DNA of 64,000 bases from the NCBI GenBank assembly GCA_038534195.1, contig JBCAXE010000010.1, positions 1 through 64,000 on the forward strand, written 5' to 3'. Below the pieces are notes generated by a model. It was not told where the DNA came from. It saw nothing but the letters and a program-made list of their open reading frames with translations, and did not search any database. Both the position numbers and the translations under genes were made by a program. Shown piece by piece: positions 1 through 8,436 of the stretch (the stretch's first letter is position 1; every line of letters begins with the position of its first letter). The DNA is from JAJFFW01 sp038534195. GTDB lineage: Bacteria; Pseudomonadota; Alphaproteobacteria; Caulobacterales; Parvularculaceae.

Positions 1-951
1 CTACCAACGTCTTATGTAGTCATCGCTATTGTATTCTGTATCATCGAATATAAATGTTTCAGCCTTAACCCATCTGTCATCACCGACGAGAACTGTGCCA
101 TCGTCACCAAGCAAGAGAACAGATTGTTCGAGAACTTGCTGACCATTTCTCATCTCGACCTTTCCGGCGATAAATTGACGAAAAGTTCCGTTTCGAGCTC
201 TGAAGTTCGCCCTTAAGTAGAATTTACCTGTCTCTGGGAACAGCATGTCAGACGGATTAAACTGAAACTTATCGGGATAGTAAGGCATGCGGTTTGGCAG
301 AAGCACCGGTTCATCATGAACGGAAAGTGTTCGGTATGGCGTTAACTGCATCGGGAGCCCGCGCGGGGCTGGGCAAATGTTCCAAAATTCGGCGGGTAAT
401 TCTTCACCTTCAAGAGGCCACCAATACTCCTGAAGTTGAACATGCAAGTCATAGATGGGGTGGGTGCCGCGATGTCTGGTTAGAATGTAGCCTGTTGATG
501 TTGTTCCAAGACAGGGAACAGAGTCTCCACCACTCAACCACGCCAATTGCTCCTCTGCAGTCTCGTCTGAACGTTGCTGAGCCAATGCCGATAGGAAGAA
601 GCCGATCGTTACAATGCCAAGCACAGCCTCACTTGCCGCAAGCAATCTAACAACAGTGTCTAGAGGTTGAATGTCACCGTAACCCAGAGTGGTTATTGTA
701 ACTGCACTAAAATACAACGCCTCCAAGGGCGATAACTCGGATGCGCCAAATCCTTGGAGTAGCCAAAACACGACTGCAAATCCAGGGATGAGAACAACGT
801 AGAACCATCCATAGAACGCAGGCCTCCTTCTAGAGACAAGTTTCCAGATTTGACGAATTTCCAATTGTATAACCTCATTTGCAAAGGCGGTTTTAGAAAA
901 CACGCATGTAAAATTAGAAGCCCATATAGTATGTGGCCTATAAAGTAGCAC
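1..951 (-). CDS. Two-TM potassium channel family protein
   Basis: A 316-residue inner-membrane protein. A first TM helix lies at about residues 48-67. A pore loop with the potassium selectivity filter TITTLGYGDI follows at 85-94, and a second TM helix at about 102-124. This is the two-TM ion-channel (Ion_trans_2) layout, so it probably conducts K+ as a tetramer. The C-terminal 190 residues are soluble, match no ligand-binding domain I recognise, and may be a regulatory or assembly module. The stop codon is the first triplet of the window. The N-terminal 30 residues before the cytosolic basic stretch look poorly conserved, so the true start may be internal. The gene is visibly AT-richer than its neighbours, which suggests acquisition by transfer. 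Channel assignment is firm; gating is unknown. Confidence 0.75.
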   Translation of the reverse strand: MLLYRPHTIWASNFTCVFSKTAFANEVIQLEIRQIWKLVSRRRPAFYGWFYVVLIPGFAVVFWLLQGFGASELSPLEALYFSAVTITTLGYGDIQPLDTVVRLLAASEAVLGIVTIGFFLSALAQQRSDETAEEQLAWLSGGDSVPCLGTTSTGYILTRHRGTHPIYDLHVQLQEYWWPLEGEELPAEFWNICPAPRGLPMQLTPYRTLSVHDEPVLLPNRMPYYPDKFQFNPSDMLFPETGKFYLRANFRARNGTFRQFIAGKVEMRNGQQVLEQSVLLLGDDGTVLVGDDRWVKAETFIFDDTEYNSDDYIRRW

Positions 952-1250
952 AACTCTGCAACGTCTGCTTTAGCGCAGATTGCAGACCATTTTTGCGTGA
1001 CGCCAAATCGGCAACCTTTGGCTCAAATTGGCCGTTCGTCGCGGAACCAATGAATGACCGTTGCTGGCGATTGATTGCCGCTAACCATCTCGCTTGCCCT
1101 CGGCGGAAACGCACGCAAAAGCGGGTTGAAATTGAAAGGCCGGCGTTGAGTAACGTGCGCCCGCATCCCTAACCCTTCGTACGCCGCACTTTAAGTCATC
1201 TTGTTCCGACCAGCCTTTTCGTGCCATTCTCTCCCAATAGGGAGGGCGCG
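952..1250. other. Gene-poor stretch, no supported gene
   Basis: About 300 bases between the divergent channel gene and the four-TM gene. A 79-codon ORF crosses it (933-1172) but has no ribosome site or family resemblance. The left part is AT-rich and could hold the channel promoter. A GGGAGGG ribosome site for the next gene lies just before 1251. Confidence 0.5.
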
Positions 1251-1679
1251 ATGAACGATCGACAAACGCTGCCGGCGACGCCTTGGCATTTATGGGCCGT
1301 GGGCGGATTGCTTTTGATCTGGAATGGGCTCGCCGCCTTCAGTTACGCGGCGACGGCGATCCGGTTCGAGCCTTATCTTTCGAGCTTCCCCAAGGATGCG
1401 CTCGACTATTATTTAAACGCCCCGGCATGGATGAGCGTCATGTGGGGCGTTTCAACGGTCGGCGGGTTCCTGGGCGCCGCGCTCTTGCTGTTACGGCGCA
1501 AAATCGCTGTTCCTGTTTTTGTGGTTTCCTGGATTTGTTCGGTGGCTGCGGTGTTTTACACGCACATGAACCCGCCGCCGGGCGGCGGCGACACCATGTT
1601 CGCCGTCGCGGTGCTTATCGCCGCCTTGCTGGTGGTCTTCTATATGGTCTGGCTGTCCCGCCGCGGCGTGTTGCGGTAG
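1251..1679 (+). CDS. Four-TM membrane protein, unknown function
   Basis: A 142-residue hydrophobic protein with four predicted TM helices: near the N-terminus (WHLWAVGGLLLIWNGLAAF), after a short extracellular loop rich in Tyr and Pro, then two more separated by a Gly/Pro loop (PPPGGG). The start is placed at the ATG preceded by GGGAGGG with good spacing, not at the in-frame ATG ten codons upstream, which has no ribosome site. The layout recalls small membrane proteins common in sphingomonad and parvularculid genomes that carry no function. It stands alone between a divergent channel gene and a co-directional TIR protein 215 bases downstream. No motif supports a transport or enzymatic role. 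Confidence 0.65.
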   Translation: MNDRQTLPATPWHLWAVGGLLLIWNGLAAFSYAATAIRFEPYLSSFPKDALDYYLNAPAWMSVMWGVSTVGGFLGAALLLLRRKIAVPVFVVSWICSVAAVFYTHMNPPPGGGDTMFAVAVLIAALLVVFYMVWLSRRGVLR

Positions 1680-1894
1680 GCGGCCGGCCCGCTGACGCGG
1701 TTCGAGCGCGTTGGGCCTTGCTTCGAGGGCGGACAAATCGGTTCGCGACGCCATAGGCGAAAGCGCGAACGCCGTTTCATCTCCATACCGCTTGAGTTTT
1801 AAACACCGCGAACCGAGCCGCTCGCACGCTAACACTTTCTACGGGTTGGGCGCCGCCTCAGGATTTGCTAGTTTTTAGGCAAACAGAGGACACT

Positions 1895-4222
1895 GTGGCC
1901 GATATCTTCATTTCCTACAGCCGGGCTGACCGTCTTCGGATCGAAAAGTTGGCGGCGGCGCTTGAGGCGGACGGCTTCGATATCTGGTGGGACAAGAACA
2001 TCGCCGGCGGCGCTGAATTTTCCAAAGAAACAGAGGCGCGCCTGACCGAAGCAAAGATTGTCCTCGTGGCATGGTCAAAAACATCGATACAGTCAAATTG
2101 GGTCGCCGACGAAGCGACGGAAGGGCGGGATCGCGGCTGCCTCGTGCCCATCGCGATCGACGACGTCAAACCCAAACTTGGATTTCGACAGTTTCAAACC
2201 ATCGCGTTTGAGCGTTGGAACGGCGATGAAACATCGCCGGAATATTTTGAACTAAAAACAGCGCTGACCGCGCAATTGACAGGCGCCGCGCCAACGCCCG
2301 TGGCGAAGGGCCCTGGAAATTCTCATCAGACTAAATGGCTTCAACAGCCAGCGGTGCTGGCGGCAATCGGCGTATTGGCGGCGGCGCTTGCCGCCTTCGT
2401 CCTTTTGCCGGCGTCTGACAAAGCCGATACGCGATCCGCCGACGGCAAAAGCGCCGGGGCGTTAAAGAACGCCTATGACTCCATCGCGGTGCTGGCGTTT
2501 TCTGATCTGTCGCCCGATCGCGATCAGGAGTATTTTTCTGACGGTGTCGCGGAAGAATTGCTCAATGTCCTGGCCCGCGAAACCGACCTTAGGGTCGCGG
2601 CGCGCACATCGTCATTCGCCTTCAAAGGCAAAGACGAAGACATCTCTTCAATCGGCCGCGCCCTGAATGTTGATGCGGTTCTCGAAGGGTCCGTGCGAAA
2701 GGCCGGTGAAAAGGTTCGCATTACAGCGCAATTGATCGATACGCGGTCCGGCTTCCACCTATGGTCGAATACATATGACCGGGACTTTGACGACGTCTTC
2801 GCCATTCAGGATGAAATCGCCAATGCGATTGTGGCGGCGCTGCCGTCAGGGCGCGCAAACGGCGATCTCTCGAAGATCACCAAAACCGAAAGCGAGGCAT
2901 ACGATCTTTTTCTTCAGGGACGCCACTTTCTATCGCTGAGAACGCGCCCATCGATTGAGAAGGCCCTCACCTTGTTTCGACAGGCGGTGGAAATTGATCC
3001 GGAATACGCGCCTGCATGGGCGGAAATCGCCATCGCCGCCAATTTGTTGAGCCGCGGCCCAGACACTTATGGCGACTGGACGTTTCAAAAGATCGCAGAC
3101 GTGGCGGCGCCGGCCATCGAGAAGTCGTTGTCGCTCGACCCGGAATTGGCCGAAGCCCATGTGGCGAATGGGCTGTTTCTTGCGCGTCAACGTCAATGGG
3201 AAGATGCGATTTCTGAATATCGCAAAGCCATCGATTTAAATCCGAGTACGCCCAATGCGCGTCATCTGTTGTACCTGACGTTGACCTTCGTCGGCCGGTT
3301 CGATGAGGCCTATCAGATCATTGACGACGCAGCGCAAGTCGATCCGCTTTCGGCGATTGTTTTGGAAAACCGCGTGACATCCCTAATTTCTCGCGGCCAA
3401 AACAGCGACGCCTTTTCCGTCGCGCGGCAGCTTTTGGCGTTGCATCCGGGATGGCCCTTGTCGATTTCAGCGCTTGCGGGATCCTATAGCGCCAACGGTC
3501 AATTCGCCGAATCTGCAAAGCTGATGGAGACGGCCGCAACCCTTTCCCAGTCAGACAATACGTATGCGAACGCCGGCTTCACGCTCATCAACATCAGATT
3601 GTCGGATCACCCGCTCGTAAAAAATGCGCCAATCGATCCGGCGTCATTCCTCGCGGTGAATGAAGGCCGCTATGAGGAAGCGCGCGCTCTTGCCATGAAG
3701 CAATATGAGGATGATCCCAGCAACGTTTTTGCTGCATGGCGGGCGGGCTGGACGCTTTGGGCCATTGGCGAGCCTGAAGCCGCCTTAGCGCTATTTGAAA
3801 AAGCGATAACGCCGTCAGATGAGTCCGAACCGATAGAGATCGTTTCGCCGCTGGGTTGCTATCCCGGCATCTACGTTGCGGGATTGCGCCAACGTTATGG
3901 GAACCCGGATGAAGCGATGCCGATTATTGAGCAATGCCGAAAAATTATCGCGAACATGGAAGCGCAAGACTTCGCGTTGCCTTTCTATGAACGCGATATG
4001 CCGGTTGAATTGTTGATGCTCGAAGGACGGCATGAAGAAGCGATTGAGGCGCTCCGCGCCCTGGCCGACAGCGGCAAATTCATCAGCTGGTGGATCGCCG
4101 TTGAACCGGTATACGAGCCTATTCGGGGCGATCCGCGTTTCGAGACAATCGTTGCGGACCTAAAAGCGTTCGCTGAATCGGAGCGCGATCGATTTCTCAC
4201 GATGGACAAAACCCCTAACTAG
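1895..4222 (+). CDS. TIR domain / TolB-like / TPR membrane protein
   Basis: Start taken as the GTG at 1895, preceded by AGAGGA; the TIR core MADIFISYSR then begins at residue 1, giving 775 residues. Residues 1-125 form a TIR domain: FISYSRADR strand A, a WWDKNIAGG BB-loop region, and W-x-x-x-E at W69/E73 where NAD-cleaving TIR enzymes carry their glutamate. One TM helix follows at about 160-180. A TolB-like domain of the kind found in bacterial adenylate-cyclase-associated proteins comes next (SIAVLAFSDLS, then FSDGVAEELLNVL). The remaining 440 residues hold TPR-type helical repeats, for example the segment from YAPAWAEIA onward. TIR faces the cytoplasm and the TolB/TPR part probably the periplasm. 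Function is inferred as sensing or signalling; NADase activity is possible but unproven. Confidence 0.8.
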   Translation: MADIFISYSRADRLRIEKLAAALEADGFDIWWDKNIAGGAEFSKETEARLTEAKIVLVAWSKTSIQSNWVADEATEGRDRGCLVPIAIDDVKPKLGFRQFQTIAFERWNGDETSPEYFELKTALTAQLTGAAPTPVAKGPGNSHQTKWLQQPAVLAAIGVLAAALAAFVLLPASDKADTRSADGKSAGALKNAYDSIAVLAFSDLSPDRDQEYFSDGVAEELLNVLARETDLRVAARTSSFAFKGKDEDISSIGRALNVDAVLEGSVRKAGEKVRITAQLIDTRSGFHLWSNTYDRDFDDVFAIQDEIANAIVAALPSGRANGDLSKITKTESEAYDLFLQGRHFLSLRTRPSIEKALTLFRQAVEIDPEYAPAWAEIAIAANLLSRGPDTYGDWTFQKIADVAAPAIEKSLSLDPELAEAHVANGLFLARQRQWEDAISEYRKAIDLNPSTPNARHLLYLTLTFVGRFDEAYQIIDDAAQVDPLSAIVLENRVTSLISRGQNSDAFSVARQLLALHPGWPLSISALAGSYSANGQFAESAKLMETAATLSQSDNTYANAGFTLINIRLSDHPLVKNAPIDPASFLAVNEGRYEEARALAMKQYEDDPSNVFAAWRAGWTLWAIGEPEAALALFEKAITPSDESEPIEIVSPLGCYPGIYVAGLRQRYGNPDEAMPIIEQCRKIIANMEAQDFALPFYERDMPVELLMLEGRHEEAIEALRALADSGKFISWWIAVEPVYEPIRGDPRFETIVADLKAFAESERDRFLTMDKTPN

Positions 4223-4235
4223 GCCGCAACAAATC

Positions 4236-4265
4236 CGGCCGCTTTTCCCGCCGGAAAAGCGGCCG
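4236..4265. terminator. Convergent hairpin between TIR and S46 genes
   Basis: A perfect 13-bp inverted repeat (CGGCCGCTTTTCC / GGAAAAGCGGCCG) with a CGCC loop sits between two convergent stops. It has only short T-rich tails (ATTGTTT on plus), so it is a probable bidirectional terminator. Confidence 0.6.
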
Positions 4266-4277
4266 ATTGTTTCGCTC

Positions 4278-6449
4278 TTACTTCGCCACCGTCATCTCGT
4301 TGATCAGGCGGTCGGCGTTGTCGAGCTTTTCCATGACCCAGAGCATGTAGCGCGTGTCCACATGGATCGTGCGCGTCGTACGCGGATCAAAGTCCCAGTC
4401 GGAATTGACGCTTTCGAACGTGCCGTCAAAGAGAAGGCCCACAAGCTCGCCGCGCGCGTTAAGCGTCGCCGAGCCGGAATTGCCGCCTGTTGAATCGAGA
4501 TCGGAAAGGAAGTTCACCGGCACGGACCCGAGGGACGCAAGCGCATAAGAACCAAAGTCGCCCGCCTTGATCAGATCGAGCTGCTTTTGCGGCGCGTTGA
4601 ACGGGTCTTGCCCCGTATCTTTTTCGACGATGCCCTCAAGACGCGTGAACGGTTCATAGATCATGCCGTCTTTCGGCGACCCGCCAAGCACGTTGCCGTA
4701 GGTGATGCGCAAGGTGGAGTTGGCGTCCGGATAGGCGATCGTTCCTTGCGCTTTCTGCCAGGCGATAATCGCTTTCATATATTCAGGACGCAGAGAAGCG
4801 CGCGCGCCGGCGCGCGTTTTCGCTTCTTCTTCCTGCGCGAGTTCCGCATCGTAAAGGGCGGCCGCCAGCTTCATGAAAGGATCATCGCTCGCGTCAAGCG
4901 CCGCCGTGTCGGCGTCCATCAGCGCGAGGCGCTGGGCCGGATCGGTAAGGCTCGTGGCGCGGTAATAACCGTCGAGCTTTGAGGCGAGCGCGGCGCGGTC
5001 GAACGTCCCGCCGAGGCCGAGCACCTGATCGTATGCGGCGACGCGCGCGTCCGCCGGTTGCGCCATATAGGCTTCCAGGAACAGGAGCCATTCGGCCTTG
5101 TCCACGTCGGCGTCAAAGCGCCGGTCGATCCGCTCCAGCCCCTGGCGGAAGAACGTCATGTCGCGCTCCTGAAAACCCGGTTCGCGGGCTTCATCCGGCC
5201 TTTGTTTCTCCTTGGACAGACGATAAAGGCGCTGGGCGGCGCTTAAGAGTTGCGGGCGCGTGGCGTTATTGTAGAGAAAGTTTCGGCGCGTGGCGGCGGC
5301 GCTTTCTTCGGCGAGCGCGTCGAGCGCGGCGATGGCGGTCCCGTAACCGACGCGGGCCTCATCTTGCGCGATCCACCCGTTGAGCGCCGCTTCGCGCGCG
5401 GCCCGGCGATCCACAAGCCCAACGCGGCGCGCCCCGTCGATTTGGCCATAGAGGTTCTTCAGGAAGTTGTTGAGCCCGGAAAGCCGCGACTCATATTTGA
5501 TGCGCGCATCGCTCCCTTCGGGCGCCGCGGCCTCAATGGCGCCGATCCATCCTTCCAGGGTCGTCACCCATGTGGGGTAGAACCAGTCGAACGTGTTCTT
5601 CACTTCCGCCAGCCGCGTGTAGCGGGAGGTCGATCCGGGATAACCGGCGGCCATGACGAAGTCCCCGTCTTTCAGCCCGGCGGCGGAGACCTTTAGAAAA
5701 TGGTCCGGCTTGTACGGAACATTTTCTTCCGCAAAGTCGGCCGCTGACCCGTCCGGCGCCACATAAGCGCGATAAAAAGCGAAGTCGCCGGTGTGGCGCG
5801 GCCACTGCCAATTATCGATATCGCCGCCATATTTGCCGATCGCGTCCGCCGGCGCATAGACGAGGCGCACATCGCGAATTTCGAGGCGCTTGATCAGTTT
5901 GTATTCAAGGCCGCCAAAAAACGCCGGCGCCTGACAGCGATATCCCGGCGTCGCCTCGCATTCCTTCACGACCGCCTTCTGGCGGTCTTCGATGGCCTGA
6001 TAGCGCTCGCGGTCCGTGAGATCGTCGGCGAGACCGCCGAGGATCTGTTCGGTCACGTCCTCAAACGCCGTCGTCACATAGATGCGCGATCCCGGCGCCG
6101 CAGGCAGCTCCTCGGCGGCTTCATTCGCGAGGAAGCCCTTTTCCAGATAATTGTTTTCTTCCGTTGAGTTGAATTGCACCGAGCCGCGCGCGCAATGGTG
6201 GTTGGTGACCACAAGGCCCTCCGGCGACACGAACGATGCGGTGCAGCCGCCGAGCGAAATCACCGCGCCCATGGGGAAGCCCGTCAGGTCGGTAAGGTTC
6301 TTCGGGTTGAGGCGCAGGCCGGTTTTGCGCAAATCCTTGGCGATCGCCGGCAATTGGTCAGGCGTGAACATGCCTTCCTTCGCGCTCGCGGTCGCATGGC
6401 AAGCGAGGGCGGCAAGCGCCGCGGCGGACAGTAATCGTTTCGTTTTCAT
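4278..6449 (-). CDS. S46 family dipeptidyl-peptidase (DPP7/DPP11-like)
   Basis: A secreted serine exopeptidase of 723 residues, the normal S46 length. A Sec signal peptide (MKTKRLLSAAALAALACHATASA) precedes the mature start. The chymotrypsin-like catalytic parts are visible: NHHC with the catalytic histidine at residue 84-85, an acidic region in DIDNWQWPRHTGDF, and the nucleophile in GGNSGS near residue 660. S46 enzymes release dipeptides from the N-terminus of oligopeptides in the periplasm and feed amino acids to peptide-consuming bacteria. Whether this one prefers hydrophobic (DPP7) or acidic (DPP11) P1 residues cannot be settled without aligning the S1 pocket residue. The ribosome site GAGGGA is well placed. 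The gene converges on the TIR gene; a palindrome lies 94 bases upstream. Confidence 0.93.
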   Translation of the reverse strand: MKTKRLLSAAALAALACHATASAKEGMFTPDQLPAIAKDLRKTGLRLNPKNLTDLTGFPMGAVISLGGCTASFVSPEGLVVTNHHCARGSVQFNSTEENNYLEKGFLANEAAEELPAAPGSRIYVTTAFEDVTEQILGGLADDLTDRERYQAIEDRQKAVVKECEATPGYRCQAPAFFGGLEYKLIKRLEIRDVRLVYAPADAIGKYGGDIDNWQWPRHTGDFAFYRAYVAPDGSAADFAEENVPYKPDHFLKVSAAGLKDGDFVMAAGYPGSTSRYTRLAEVKNTFDWFYPTWVTTLEGWIGAIEAAAPEGSDARIKYESRLSGLNNFLKNLYGQIDGARRVGLVDRRAAREAALNGWIAQDEARVGYGTAIAALDALAEESAAATRRNFLYNNATRPQLLSAAQRLYRLSKEKQRPDEAREPGFQERDMTFFRQGLERIDRRFDADVDKAEWLLFLEAYMAQPADARVAAYDQVLGLGGTFDRAALASKLDGYYRATSLTDPAQRLALMDADTAALDASDDPFMKLAAALYDAELAQEEEAKTRAGARASLRPEYMKAIIAWQKAQGTIAYPDANSTLRITYGNVLGGSPKDGMIYEPFTRLEGIVEKDTGQDPFNAPQKQLDLIKAGDFGSYALASLGSVPVNFLSDLDSTGGNSGSATLNARGELVGLLFDGTFESVNSDWDFDPRTTRTIHVDTRYMLWVMEKLDNADRLINEMTVAK

Positions 6450-6542
6450 GATGAATTCCCTCGGTCATTGGTTAACCATGGCCTACACGGGGCGCGGCGC
6501 GCCTTCAATTCCGGCGTCACTGGATCGGCGGAAATTTTATTG

Positions 6543-6556
6543 AGTGAGCGTTCACT
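6543..6556. promoter_or_regulatory. Palindromic operator-like site upstream of S46 peptidase
   Basis: AGTGA-GCGT-TCACT, extended by partly matching flanks (GAGTGAGCGTTCACTT). The shape matches operators of TetR-family repressors, but no such regulator is adjacent. It lies about 94 bases upstream of the S46 peptidase start. Confidence 0.35.
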
Positions 6557-6723
6557 TATCTTAATCGGACGACCGGCTTTCGGGGGGCTTTAGGACTGGC
6601 CCATAGGGCGCTGGCCAAACCGGTGCGGACCGCCGAACGCACGGCCCGCATCGCCCGTCGTTGCATGGCGGACGCAGGCGGCATGTTTCCGCGCGCCCCG
6701 CCCAATGCGGGCTTCCCGTTTCG

Positions 6724-6738
6724 TTAATAGCGGGTTAA
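6724..6738. promoter_or_regulatory. CtrA box upstream of PDT-like gene
   Basis: TTAA-TAGCGGG-TTAA, a perfect match to the CtrA consensus TTAA-N7-TTAA. It ends 25 bases before the GTG start of the prephenate-dehydratase-like gene. That is close enough to overlap the core promoter, so activation and repression are both possible. Confidence 0.65.
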
Positions 6739-6763
6739 TCTGATCCATCAGGGGAAGTTTCCA

Positions 6764-8356
6764 GTGGGGCCGCGCGACGCGGGCATGCCTATGGCTGACG
6801 GATCAGCATTCAACGTAAAGCGTTCTAAGAAAAAGCCGCGCATCGCTTTTACGGGCGAGGAATTCGGTTTCGGCTATCAGGCGGTCGGCCGGCTGGTCAA
6901 AGACGCGAAACAGGACGGCGTCGCCGACGGCGGACGCTGGGCCATCGCCAAGCTGCGCACCGAACGCGAGATCGCGCGCAACGCCTCGCACAGAACTTTT
7001 GAATTCGACGACACGCAGCGCCAGCCTCTGCGGACCAAAGAGCAGGCGTTGATGGCGGTGAAGTCCGGCACGGCGGACTACGCGCTGGTGCCGTTTTATC
7101 ATCCAAATTTCGGCTACGATTTTGAGAGCCTGCGCGCCGTCGGCAGCCTGTTCACGCTCCTCGGCGTGCAGCAGGTGGAAGCAACCGATCAGCTTTGCCT
7201 CGCCGTCCATGAAAGCCAGGTGCTGGAATTGGCGCAAACGGCCCATCCCGGATCGTCGCTGTCGCGCATGGTCGCCAGCAAACAGAAATGGTCTGTAAGC
7301 GATCGTCATCATGCGAAGTTTTCAAACCGGGACGAAGACGGGCGCGGCTTTGACGACAGCGAAATGTCGGGCGCGCTATACCGGTCGGGCCTGACGCTCA
7401 ATATGGCTGACCAGAAAGTGCTGATGGACCGGATTGATGCGGTTTACGCAACGCCGGAAGGGCGGCTGCGCTGTAAATCGAAGCTCGACGGCCTCGCATC
7501 GGCGGGCGTCGACATTCAGAGCATGGTCGACAAAGTCGAACCGCACCGCATCTTCGCGCGGCTTGCGCGCAATGCGACGGACCCGGAACGTCAAACCCGC
7601 GCTGAGTATGATCAACTCAATGGCGAGATGCGCTATACAAGTTTTCAGTCCGGCGGGCGTAACGCCACCGCCCTTTATGGCCTCGTCATGCCGTTCGACG
7701 TGGCGGACCGCTCAAGCGAATACATTATCGTCGATCCGAACGTTGAAGACGCCGACCCAACAAAAACGCGCTTCATGGTCGTTGAGAACAATCCGGACCA
7801 TACGCTCTATGACGACGCCTATCGCACGACGGACGCCAAGACCCGCTATTGGTTCAAGCGCCTGCGCGCCGTCGCCACCCATTGCAACAAGGATGAAGGC
7901 GTTCGCGTGATGATGCGGTTCCGCCGCGACGGCGCCGCCGCGTCCATTGGCGACGTTGAAAACTTCCTGCGCAATTACGGCGTGCGCCACTCGGTGGTTC
8001 GCATGGACGAAGATTCTGAGAAGGACAATCCGGCGCCGATCGTGCTTGATATGGAGTTTGACGCCGCCGACTTTGACTTCAATCCGCTGCGACGCCTGCG
8101 CGGCTCGGTCGCCAACGGCGCCATCAAGAAAGCCTTCCAGCGCTGGAAAAATCGCGGCGTTCTCGTCCTGGCCGCAATGCCTTATGACGCGCCGCAATTG
8201 CCGCGCCACGCCAAACGCCGCTGGTGGAACGAAGCTGTGGGCTCTTGGTTCGCAGACTTTGTGGAGACCATGTTTATTCGCCTGTCGCGCATGATCTTCT
8301 TCATCGGCTTGCCGGCGCTCTTCGCGTGGCTCCTTTGGCGCCAATTCGGCGGATAA
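6764..8356 (+). CDS. Prephenate-dehydratase-like protein with C-terminal TM anchor
   Basis: A 530-residue protein that no simple label fits. Residues 26-150 read like the first lobe of prephenate dehydratase (PDT): RIAFTGEEFGFGYQAV, then ALMAVKSGTADYALVPF at 96-111, the place of the family's EAVESGEADYAVLPIENS segment. A long insertion (about 150-300) follows. Then comes T335-R336-F337, matching the catalytic TRF motif of PDT, and a region resembling the regulatory ACT domain (about 378-432, VRVMMRFRRDG...IVLDMEF). Residues 507-525 form a TM helix near the end. The substrate-site ENS motif is replaced by YHP, so PDT activity is doubtful. True PDTs are about 280 soluble residues. The GTG start has AGGGGAA upstream. 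The similarity is read by eye and needs profile confirmation. Confidence 0.55.
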   Translation: MGPRDAGMPMADGSAFNVKRSKKKPRIAFTGEEFGFGYQAVGRLVKDAKQDGVADGGRWAIAKLRTEREIARNASHRTFEFDDTQRQPLRTKEQALMAVKSGTADYALVPFYHPNFGYDFESLRAVGSLFTLLGVQQVEATDQLCLAVHESQVLELAQTAHPGSSLSRMVASKQKWSVSDRHHAKFSNRDEDGRGFDDSEMSGALYRSGLTLNMADQKVLMDRIDAVYATPEGRLRCKSKLDGLASAGVDIQSMVDKVEPHRIFARLARNATDPERQTRAEYDQLNGEMRYTSFQSGGRNATALYGLVMPFDVADRSSEYIIVDPNVEDADPTKTRFMVVENNPDHTLYDDAYRTTDAKTRYWFKRLRAVATHCNKDEGVRVMMRFRRDGAAASIGDVENFLRNYGVRHSVVRMDEDSEKDNPAPIVLDMEFDAADFDFNPLRRLRGSVANGAIKKAFQRWKNRGVLVLAAMPYDAPQLPRHAKRRWWNEAVGSWFADFVETMFIRLSRMIFFIGLPALFAWLLWRQFGG

Positions 8357-8379
8357 ACCCAATCCCTCGGATAAACAAA

Positions 8380-8405
8380 ATCGGCGCCTCCGACAAAGCG
8401 CCGAT
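8380..8405 (-). terminator. Intrinsic terminator of the NmrA/DUF1772 operon
   Basis: An 8-bp perfect inverted repeat (ATCGGCGC / GCGCCGAT) with a 10-base loop. On the minus strand it is followed by TTTTGTTT, so it should end the leftward operon. It may also stop transcription of the convergent PDT-like gene. Confidence 0.6.
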
Positions 8406-8436
8406 ATGGTTGCTGCATTTACCCAGCGTTGGACGC

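Larger units (their letters stand above)
6450..6763. other. Divergent regulatory intergenic region
   Basis: 314 bases between the divergent S46 peptidase and prephenate-dehydratase-like genes. It contains a 14-base interrupted palindrome (6543-6556) on the peptidase side and a perfect CtrA box (6724-6738) on the other side. No ORF or RNA gene is supported. Confidence 0.6.

Noticed and set aside
933..1172. 79-codon ORF between the channel gene and the four-TM gene
   Set aside because: No ribosome site, no recognisable domain, and its beginning overlaps the divergent channel gene.
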